Below, one piece after another: positions 7,186 through 13,615 of a DNA stretch of 16,869 bases (within the stretch, counting starts at the first letter, position 1; the number at the start of each line of letters is the position of its first letter). Source of the DNA: an uncultured Granulosicoccus sp. (GTDB lineage Bacteria > Pseudomonadota > Gammaproteobacteria > Granulosicoccales > Granulosicoccaceae); the NCBI GenBank assembly GCA_938016235.1, contig CALLPU010000379.1:1-16869 (forward strand). Reading direction: 5' to 3'. A program made the translations under genes and the position numbers. The notes beneath the pieces are model-generated. The model had not been told where the DNA came from, ran no database searches, and was given only the letters and a program-made list of their open reading frames with translations.

Positions 7186-8808
7186 TTAAGGCGCGTCTTG
7201 CAGGATCAGATCGCTGGCACGCTCACCCACCATGATGGACGGTGCGTTGGTATTGCCCGTGGGGATAGTGGGAAAAACCGACGCATCGGCAACACGCAAG
7301 GCCTCGATACCATGCACTCGCAGTTTGCTGTCCACAACCGACGACGTGGGATCAGTGCCCATGCGACACGTGCAACAAGGATGGAACACCGTCCATGAGT
7401 TGTCCTTGATGAACTGCATGATCTGTTCATCAGATTGAACAGAGTCACCCGGATACACCTCTGCCTCGATGATGGACTGAAATGCCGGAGCGGCCGTGAG
7501 CTCTCGCATCAGCTGCATGCCTGCCATCATCAATGCCCGGTCATGCTCGGTATCCAGGTAGTTGGGTTGTATAAGAGGCGCACGCTGCGGATCACTGCAC
7601 CGGATGTGCACAGATCCCTGACTGGTGGGCTTGCACGGATTAAAGCCGATCAGAAATCCCGGAAAGGGGTCAGGGCTGATTAACGGACGCGTACCCGGAG
7701 GCGCACGCGTGTAGCTTACGGGTGAGAAATACAACTGCAAGTCGGGACCCTGGCTGTCTTTGTGTGTTCTGACAAACCCGCCGGCCTGATTCAGGCTCAT
7801 GCTCAATGGCCCACGGCCCCCAGCGGCAAATTGCAGTGCTGCCTGCACTTTGCCAGACCAGGTGCCCAGCTGCTGATTCAGCGTAGGCACTGAGGTTCTA
7901 CACACGATATCCGCCCCCAGATGATCACTCAAGTGGCGACCCACCGATGGCAATTCATGAAGCAGCTCCACACCGGCGGCACTGAGTACGCCGCGCGGAC
8001 CAATACCACTGAGTTGCAATAACTGCGGCGTGTTTACAGCACCAGCACACAGGACAATGTCCGCACGCGCTCGAGCTATACGCACTTCTCCGTTGATAGC
8101 ATACTCAACACCACTGGCCTTCATGTTACTCAGGTGAATGCGCCTGACATGCGCTTTTGTTCGAATAGTCACGTTACTTCGCCGCATGGCAGGCCGCAGG
8201 TAAGCACGCGCAGAGGAGGCACGAAAACCCTTGTCGGTTGTTATCTGATAATGCGAGGCTCCCTCCATCACCCCGGCGTTATAGTCTTTGTTGAATGGTA
8301 TTTGTAGCTGTTCGGCCGCTTCAAGGTACGCATTGCATAGTGGATGAGCCATGGATGAGATATCCGTTACCGGCAACGGACCTGTTGTGCCTCGGCGCTC
8401 ATCCAGCTCGCCTCGCCAGGACTCCATGCGTTTGAACACCGGCTCTACGTCTGACCACCCCCAGCCATCTGCGGCAGCGCCCCATTCCTGGTAATCACGG
8501 TTGTGACCACGCACGTACACCATCGCGTTAATGGAACTTGACCCGCCCAGTACCTTGCCACGTGGCCAATAGGACTGTCGGCCGTTGAGTTGTTTTTCAG
8601 GCTCGGTCAGGTACTTCCAATTGACTCTTTCATCGTAGTAGGTTTTTCCGTAGCCGATTGGCAATTGCACATACGGCGTTAAATCTGTGCCGCCGGCTTC
8701 CAGCACCAGGACAGAATGCCGACCGGATGCGCTCAGCCGGTTAGCCAGTACGCAGCCAGCGGAACCAGCACCGACAACGATGTAATCATGGGTTGTTTCT
8801 GTGTACAT
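7186..8808 (-). CDS. GMC-family FAD-dependent oxidoreductase (choline/alcohol dehydrogenase-like)
   Basis: Flavoenzyme oxidising an alcohol substrate. The 540-residue product has the N-terminal dinucleotide fold DYIVVGAGSAGCVLANRL (GxGxxG at 13-18), GMC signature 1 around RGKVLGGSSSINAMVYVRG (83-101), signature 2 GAVNTPQLLQLSGIG (256-270), active-site H476 in FHPCCTCRMG and the second catalytic position N521 in PTGNTNAPSIMVGERASDLI. Length is normal for the family. The frame extends to an ATG at 8859, but the ATG at 8808 puts the FAD fold at the usual distance from the N-terminus; neither has a strong Shine-Dalgarno. The class includes BetA-type choline dehydrogenases and aliphatic alcohol dehydrogenases. 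No betaine-aldehyde dehydrogenase or betI is adjacent, so I do not assign betA. It stands alone, divergent from the PAP2 gene. Confidence 0.93.
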   Translation of the reverse strand: MYTETTHDYIVVGAGSAGCVLANRLSASGRHSVLVLEAGGTDLTPYVQLPIGYGKTYYDERVNWKYLTEPEKQLNGRQSYWPRGKVLGGSSSINAMVYVRGHNRDYQEWGAAADGWGWSDVEPVFKRMESWRGELDERRGTTGPLPVTDISSMAHPLCNAYLEAAEQLQIPFNKDYNAGVMEGASHYQITTDKGFRASSARAYLRPAMRRSNVTIRTKAHVRRIHLSNMKASGVEYAINGEVRIARARADIVLCAGAVNTPQLLQLSGIGPRGVLSAAGVELLHELPSVGRHLSDHLGADIVCRTSVPTLNQQLGTWSGKVQAALQFAAGGRGPLSMSLNQAGGFVRTHKDSQGPDLQLYFSPVSYTRAPPGTRPLISPDPFPGFLIGFNPCKPTSQGSVHIRCSDPQRAPLIQPNYLDTEHDRALMMAGMQLMRELTAAPAFQSIIEAEVYPGDSVQSDEQIMQFIKDNSWTVFHPCCTCRMGTDPTSSVVDSKLRVHGIEALRVADASVFPTIPTGNTNAPSIMVGERASDLILQDAP

Positions 8809-8959
8809 GAAGCGTTGATATACAATGCGTTGAAGACCAGCGATACAACTGTTTGCCATCCTACCGTTTACTTGTCAGTAATGGCCCCTGTTGAGTGAAC
8901 AATCACTGAGCAAACAGGCCAGGACTTGACACAATGCGACTAGTCACGCCTTTGCAAGC

Positions 8960-9721
8960 ATGCGCATCATAGACCCCTATCACTTGCCTGCAGCTGCAAA
9001 ACGCTCGTACGTCATTACCTGTGTTTCTGCCATTGTTCTGTTTCTTTCTTTACTGTGGCTTGTGATCAGTGCTCCCGTTATTTCTCGATGGGATTCACAG
9101 CTAAGCAACCTGGCGCAAGCTTTTCGCTCAGCAGCCGCTGATCCCATTATGCTGGCAGTCACGCTTTCAGGCGATGTGTTCGTGGCGTTGAGTGTCGCGT
9201 TAGCGATACTCGTCTATCTGCTTCTGCACAGGCAGTGGTGGTTATCCATCCATCTCGTCGCGGTCTGTCTCAGTGCCGTGTGGGCGGTCATGATCATAAA
9301 ATCTGTAACGGCTCGTTCCCGGCCCGTCATGCTGTCCTCAGGGCTGGACAGTTTCAGCTTCCCCAGCGGGCATGCCTGCACCGCGGCCGTCATGACCGGC
9401 ATCGCCGCGTTGTTTATCGCCCACGGACGACATCCCCGCACACGTAAAATACTTTTTGCCATAGCAGCTGTGATCACCATCCTGATTGGGCTGTCGAGGG
9501 TATACCTCCAGGTTCATTGGCCTAGTGATGTCGTGGCTGGCTGGCTATTGGGATTTGCACTGGTCGTAGCGTTTGCGTGGCAGCTGCATCAAAGTGATTT
9601 GCAACACGAGCGCTGGCTGACGCCACTGATTCTCAGCGTCAGCGCGTTGGCCCTGGTTACGCATCTGGCATTCAACTGGTCCAGCAAAGTAGCGACCTAC
9701 AACCTGATTCCCGTGAGCTAA
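8960..9721 (+). CDS. PAP2-family membrane phosphatase
   Basis: Integral membrane acid phosphatase of the type that acts on phosphatidate or undecaprenyl pyrophosphate. All three PAP2 motifs are present: K114...RP(121-122) in KSVTARSRP, PSGH at 135-138, and SR(179-180)...H186...D190 in SRVYLQVHWPSD. Hydrophobic segments near residues 20-40, 63-89, 97-113, 142-155, 165-178, 191-207 and 221-237 agree with a multi-pass protein of usual size (253 residues). The ATG at 8960 has no clear ribosome site; a TTGACA at 8926-8931 lies upstream without a good -10. Its TAA overlaps the stop codon of the convergent MFS gene. Lipid substrate not determinable. Confidence 0.92.
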   Translation: MRIIDPYHLPAAAKRSYVITCVSAIVLFLSLLWLVISAPVISRWDSQLSNLAQAFRSAAADPIMLAVTLSGDVFVALSVALAILVYLLLHRQWWLSIHLVAVCLSAVWAVMIIKSVTARSRPVMLSSGLDSFSFPSGHACTAAVMTGIAALFIAHGRHPRTRKILFAIAAVITILIGLSRVYLQVHWPSDVVAGWLLGFALVVAFAWQLHQSDLQHERWLTPLILSVSALALVTHLAFNWSSKVATYNLIPVS

Positions 9722-10899
9722 ACAGACTGCCTGGCGCGCGTGAGCCCCAGCATGGCGATGATGCCTGTCACCGGGCCCAACGCCAGCAGACAGAACAGGG
9801 TCGGCCAACCCCAGTGCTCTGCAATCAGAGGGGTTACCTGCACGGTCAGTATCGTTAACGCAAAACCCAGGGCCGTTTGCAAAGACATCAGGCTACCGGT
9901 CATTTCCGGTGGCGATAAATCGGCAACCAACGCTGAGAATTGGGCAGAGTCCGGAATCACGGACAAACCCCAGATGATAAATACCGTGGCTACCAATGGG
10001 ATCGGACCGCCAAATGCCATCGCCGCCACCACAGCCGATGAACCACTGATCGTCATCGCCATGATGGTGAGTTCAGACTTACCCATCCGGTCGGCGAAGC
10101 GACCCGCGAACGGACATAACAAGGCACCCGAGGCAATAGCGACGAAGGCGGTGAGTTTCGACCATTCAATCGCGTTCTCCGGTGTGGTACGCAGCACATA
10201 CGATGCTGCTGCGGCGGGCGCTATCCACGCCCATAACGCATACAACTCCCACATGTGACCGAGGTAACCGACGAAAGCCCGGCGCAGCTTCTTGTCGGTC
10301 CACGCAAGCGTGATCAGGCGCGGGTTCATGCGAGCTTGTGACGCGTGGTGTGGCCCCAGAGCTGTCATCAGTACCAGCATTGCCGCGAGCAGTGCCAGTA
10401 ATGAGGCCAACAGGGTAGTCAGTTGCCAGTTTGAGCCCCCTAGCCATGCCAGCAAATGCGGCGCGGCCGAACCCAGCGTTAATCCACCCACCAGAAGCCC
10501 GACCAACCAGCCGCGATCCTGCTTACCCCAGCCAACCGCGATTTTCATTCCCACCGGGTAAACCCCGGCCAGGCAAAACCCCGTCACTATTCGCGCAGCG
10601 ATACTCACCGTTCCACCCGGCGGCACCACCAGCAGCATGGCATTGGCCAGCGCTGCCAGACAAGCCGCAGCCGCAAACACGCGTCGGGGGTCATGACGAT
10701 CTGCAATGCCGGACATGGCAACGTAGAGTGCGCCCACCACAAATCCCGCGGGCACGGCAGATACCAGCAACGCAGACTGGAACGCCCCCAGGCCAAGCTC
10801 ACGGCGCAAGTCCGACAAGGTTGCCGACGACACAAACCACAACGTCATGGCTGCGACCTCGGCGAGCACCAGCAAGGCTATGGATTTAGATTTCGTCAC
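9718..10899 (-). CDS. MFS transporter
   Basis: Predicted 12-helix inner-membrane secondary transporter of 393 residues. The conserved loop 2-3 motif appears as GIADRHDPRR (64-73) and its half-repeat in loop 8-9 as GRFADRMGKSE (266-276), the usual two-fold layout. The centre carries GYLGHMWELYALWAW (211-225), seen in a subset of MFS permeases. The start is GTG at 10899; there is no good ribosome site and no ATG nearby. Substrate unknown. It is a single gene, with an inverted repeat just upstream (10918-10955) and its stop overlapping that of the PAP2 gene. Confidence 0.9.
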   Translation of the reverse strand: MTKSKSIALLVLAEVAAMTLWFVSSATLSDLRRELGLGAFQSALLVSAVPAGFVVGALYVAMSGIADRHDPRRVFAAAACLAALANAMLLVVPPGGTVSIAARIVTGFCLAGVYPVGMKIAVGWGKQDRGWLVGLLVGGLTLGSAAPHLLAWLGGSNWQLTTLLASLLALLAAMLVLMTALGPHHASQARMNPRLITLAWTDKKLRRAFVGYLGHMWELYALWAWIAPAAAASYVLRTTPENAIEWSKLTAFVAIASGALLCPFAGRFADRMGKSELTIMAMTISGSSAVVAAMAFGGPIPLVATVFIIWGLSVIPDSAQFSALVADLSPPEMTGSLMSLQTALGFALTILTVQVTPLIAEHWGWPTLFCLLALGPVTGIIAMLGLTRARQSV

Positions 10900-10917
10900 G
10901 ACCGCGTCACTCTGATT

Positions 10918-10955
10918 GCCCTTAAATCACCTATGAAAAGGTGCCATTAAGGCCC
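10918..10955. repeat. Imperfect inverted repeat upstream of the MFS gene
   Basis: GCCCTTAAAT-CACCT and AGGTG-CCATTAAGGCCC pair around ATGAAA, with small bulges between a CACCT/AGGTG inner stem and a CCTTAA/TTAAGG outer stem. It begins 19 nt upstream of the MFS GTG. It could be a 5'-UTR hairpin, an operator, or a T-less terminator for transcripts arriving from sucC. Confidence 0.4.
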
Positions 10956-11002
10956 GCTACGCCCCCAAATAGTTCCACAACCAACCAACTTTCAACCACT
11001 TA

Positions 11003-11144
11003 CCGGGGTCAGACCACCACACAGCGGCTATCGCGCCACTAAAGGGGGGTAATCGCACCAGAAAAAGCCAGTTTAAGCCCTGTTTCAGGCCGTATTTTTA
11101 CAGAATGTGTTTATTATTCAGTAGCTTATGGTGGTCCGACCCGG
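11003..11144. repeat. 142-bp segment bounded by long inverted repeats (MITE/REP-like candidate)
   Basis: The left arm CCGGGGTCAGACCACCA (11003-11019) is, reverse-complemented, TGGTGGTCTGACCCCGG. The right arm TGGTGGTCCGACCCGG (11129-11144) differs by one substitution and one missing C. Each arm also contains its own small palindrome GGTC-N-GACC. The interior is A/T-richer than its surroundings and has no ORF. The right arm ends 5 nt beyond the stop of the truncated sucC. Paired GGTCNGACC-type palindromes are reminiscent of REP/RAYT-associated or MITE elements, but no transposase gene is in the window and target-site duplications are not evident. A small CCTG-TTT-CAGG hairpin lies inside at 11079-11089. 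Confidence 0.55.
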
Positions 11145-11149
11145 ATGGG

Positions 11150-11863
11150 TTATTGGGAGTGGTCGCGGAGCGCCTGCAGATCCTGGTGGCGGTGCAGGCT
11201 GTCGTCGTCGACGCAGACTTTCGCATCCAGACACACCAGCGCCGCTGAGCGGGTAATCACCAGCGGGTTGATTTCCACCGATAGCAAGTCCTTGGCGTCG
11301 ATAAGCTTGCACATATTGCTCAACAACGTCGAGAACTGCGGTATCAACGCCTCTTTCAGCCGCAGCGCAGCGGCAAGCTCCGAACAGTGATCCGCCACCC
11401 AACCTGTGGACATGTCCACTGACGTTCTGAGTAATTTTTCCGGTGCGTCAACGGCCACGCTCGTCATATCCATGCCGCCCTCGGTAGAGACGGTGACAGT
11501 GGCTCGATTGTTTTGACGATCAATGGACATGCTCACGTACAGCTCTTTGTCGATGTCACAGGTCTCCTCAACGATGACGGCGTTAACCGGCTGCCCCCGC
11601 TCATCAGTATTAGCAGTGATCAGCCGGGTTCCAAGAATGGCTTTGGCGTAGTCTTCCGCCTCGCGAGGTGTATCCACAAGCTTGACCCCACCCGCCATAC
11701 CTCGACCACTCGCGTGTATCTGCGCCCTGACAACCACTGTGTCAGTCGCCAGCTTCTCGGCTGCTTCTTTTGCTGCTATGGCTGTGTAGGCCACATAGTG
11801 GCTCGGCACTGGCATTCCGTATGCTTCAAACAAGGCTTTCGCCTGATATTCATGAAGATTCAT
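11150..11863 (-). pseudogene. sucC: Succinyl-CoA synthetase beta subunit, truncated after the ATP-grasp domain
   Basis: Intact SucC (about 388 residues) pairs with SucD to convert succinyl-CoA to succinate with ATP/GTP formation. This copy begins normally (MNLHEYQAKALFEAYG, ATG at 11863 with AGGA 6 nt upstream) but stops at Q237 (LRDHSQ then TAA). That corresponds to E. coli residue 237, the boundary before the CoA-ligase domain (about 238-388), which is absent. Residue numbers match E. coli exactly: N199 (EINP) and D213 are kept, but K46 is R, and the usual GGRGK loop reads SGRGM (G52S, K56M), changes in the nucleotide-binding region. It follows lpd as in a suc operon, but no sucD follows. 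A remnant is the simplest reading; a functional stand-alone ATP-grasp protein is not excluded. The frame is otherwise uninterrupted, so decay may be recent. Confidence 0.8.
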
Positions 11864-11959
11864 GATTCGTCCTGTTACAACGCATAGCAACGACTGGCCC
11901 AAAGCCAATCGCTGCATCTGCACACTGCGTATTGAAAGAGATAACTCTTGCGTACTACA

Positions 11960-11981
11960 CGCCCTGATCGGTCATCAGGCG
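11960..11981 (-). promoter_or_regulatory. Hairpin between lpd and sucC
   Basis: CGCCTGAT and ATCAGGGCG pair with a single bulged G around a 5-nt loop, 8 nt after the lpd stop on the minus strand. No T-run follows, so termination would be weak. An intercistronic stability or processing hairpin protecting the lpd message is possible. Confidence 0.4.
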
Positions 11982-11988
11982 ATTCGTA

Positions 11989-13425
11989 TTAACGCCGTTT
12001 TCGATTCCCGATATGAATAGCACGACCGTCTGCGCTCAGCGCCGCTTCATGCATGGCTTCGGACAAGGTAGGGTGTGCGTGAATCGTATGTGCAATATCT
12101 TCAATGGTGGCATCAAACTCCATAGCGAGAACCGATTGCGCCAGTAACTCTGAAGCACTGGGCCCAATCAGATGTGCTCCCACCATTCTATCATTGGATT
12201 TATCTCTGATGATCTTGACAAGCCCCGTAGTGTCACCCTTGGCTTTTGCACGACCACTGGCGGCAAAAGGAAAGCTGCCTACCTGATAATCAACGCCCTC
12301 ACTTTTGAGCTGCTCTTCTGTTTTGCCCACCCACGCCACTTCCGGATGCGTGTAAATGACATTAGGCATGACATCATAGTTTAATGATGCAGACTCTCCA
12401 GCGATACGTTCTGCAACCATGACCCCTTCTTCTGATCCCTTGTGGGCCAGCATGGGGCCACGCACCACATCACCTATGGCATAGACACCAGGCACGTTGG
12501 TTTCACAGTAATCATTCACGTGGATCAAACCACGCTCATCGAGTTGTACATCAGCCTCTGATGCGCAGACGTTGTCGGTGTAGGCACGGCGACCAACAGC
12601 CACAATCAGCTTGTCGAATGTTTGCTCATGATCACCATCCGCATCCTGATAGGTAACGACAACCTGACCCGCCTTGACAACGCTCCCCATCACTCGGGTA
12701 CTGAGTCGAATATCCAGCCCTTGCTTGGCAAAAGTACGTTGCGCTTCTCGCGCCACTGCCTTGTCTACCATGGGCAGGAACGCATCCTGAGCTTCTAACA
12801 ATACAACTTCCGAACCCATGCGCCGCCAGACACTGCCCAACTCAAGACCAATCACACCTGCCCCGATGACGCAGACACTTCCTGGCACGGACTCCCAATC
12901 AAGCGCTCCGGCAGAATCGACCACGATGTCACCTTCCAATGGCGTTGCAGAGAGGTTTATCGGCACTGAGCCGGTAGCCAGAATGACATTCTCAGTATCG
13001 TGGATTGACTCGGTTCCATCCGCTGCCGTGACCTTGACTTGCTTGTCGGCCAGCAGCTGACCGCTGCCTTGCAGCCAATCTATGCCATTTTGCTTGAACA
13101 GCATCTCGATGCCACCCGTAAGCTCCATGACCACACTGTCTTTGCGGCTGATCATTTTGGGCACGTCCAGAGACACTTCACCCACATTAATCCCTAAATC
13201 CTTAAAATTGTTACGGGCATTCTCATACAACTCCGTGCTCTCTAACAACGCCTTGGAGGGTATGCACCCCACGTTCAGACAGGTTCCACCCAGAGCCGGT
13301 TTTTCCTGTTTATTGATCCATTTTTCCACGCAGGCTGTCTTGAGCCCCAGCTGAGCGGCCCGAATCGCAGCGACATAGCCGGCGGGGCCGCCGCCAATAA
13401 CAATCACATCGTAGATATCGGCCAT
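11989..13425 (-). CDS. lpd: Dihydrolipoyl dehydrogenase (E3)
   Basis: FAD-dependent E3 component that reoxidises dihydrolipoamide on E2 with NAD+, used by the 2-oxoglutarate and pyruvate dehydrogenase complexes. The 478 residues include the FAD fold DVIVIGGGPAG (11-16), redox disulfide GGTCLNVGCIPSKALL (C49, C54), NAD fold VCVIGAGVIGLELGS, YAIGDVVRGPMLAHKG, and the C-terminal interface motif HAHPTLSE with catalytic H451-E456 pair. The ATG at 13425 has AAGGA about 7 nt upstream. It normally follows sucB directly, but here over 3 kb with two other genes separates them, and a promoter-like TATACT sits about 40 nt upstream of the start. The protein looks fully functional, unlike the neighbouring sucC. 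Confidence 0.97.
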   Translation of the reverse strand: MADIYDVIVIGGGPAGYVAAIRAAQLGLKTACVEKWINKQEKPALGGTCLNVGCIPSKALLESTELYENARNNFKDLGINVGEVSLDVPKMISRKDSVVMELTGGIEMLFKQNGIDWLQGSGQLLADKQVKVTAADGTESIHDTENVILATGSVPINLSATPLEGDIVVDSAGALDWESVPGSVCVIGAGVIGLELGSVWRRMGSEVVLLEAQDAFLPMVDKAVAREAQRTFAKQGLDIRLSTRVMGSVVKAGQVVVTYQDADGDHEQTFDKLIVAVGRRAYTDNVCASEADVQLDERGLIHVNDYCETNVPGVYAIGDVVRGPMLAHKGSEEGVMVAERIAGESASLNYDVMPNVIYTHPEVAWVGKTEEQLKSEGVDYQVGSFPFAASGRAKAKGDTTGLVKIIRDKSNDRMVGAHLIGPSASELLAQSVLAMEFDATIEDIAHTIHAHPTLSEAMHEAALSADGRAIHIGNRKRR

Positions 13426-13462
13426 GGTGTGTCCTTTGGGTTAGATCCTGTGGAAGTGCGAC

Positions 13463-13468
13463 AGTATA
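13463..13468 (-). promoter_or_regulatory. Candidate -10 box for lpd
   Basis: On the minus strand GATATACT gives a good -10 (TATACT), with a predicted start site near 13456 and about 30 nt of leader before the lpd ATG. The -35 is poor (GACGCT at 18 nt). A dedicated promoter would be needed because lpd is detached from sucB. Confidence 0.4.
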
Positions 13469-13506
13469 TCGCGGACCTATGACACGAGCGTCACCAGCGT
13501 GAACGA

Positions 13507-13559
13507 AACCCGTCAATGGGGTTATTCGCGGCCAGCTCAGACGCTGGATTCAACGGGTT
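13507..13559. repeat. Nested inverted repeat upstream of lpd
   Basis: Outer arms AACCCGT (13507-13513) and ACGGGTT (13553-13559) enclose an inner pair CCAGC/GCTGG (13532-13547). It lies about 40 nt upstream of the candidate lpd -10. Possible regulator site or cruciform; function unknown. Confidence 0.3.
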
Positions 13560-13592
13560 CCTGGATGTTAACCGGCTACAGCAAACCCCTTC

Positions 13593-13614
13593 GGCCTCAG
13601 TATCAACCGAGCCC
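13593..13614 (-). terminator. Possible weak terminator after the esterase gene
   Basis: Immediately after the esterase stop, GGGCTCGG pairs with CTGAGGCC (one mismatch, one G-T) around TTGATA, followed a few bases later by GGGGTTTG. The T-run is very short, so confidence is low. Confidence 0.3.
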
Positions 13615-13615
13615 G

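Noticed and set aside
7186..8808. Assignment of the GMC enzyme as BetA (choline dehydrogenase).
   Set aside because: Family motifs do not distinguish substrates, and no betB, betI or choline transporter is adjacent.
8860..8959. TTGACA at 8926 and a GAGTG/CACT dyad upstream of the PAP2 gene as promoter and operator.
   Set aside because: No -10 at suitable spacing, and the dyad is only 4 bp before a mismatch.
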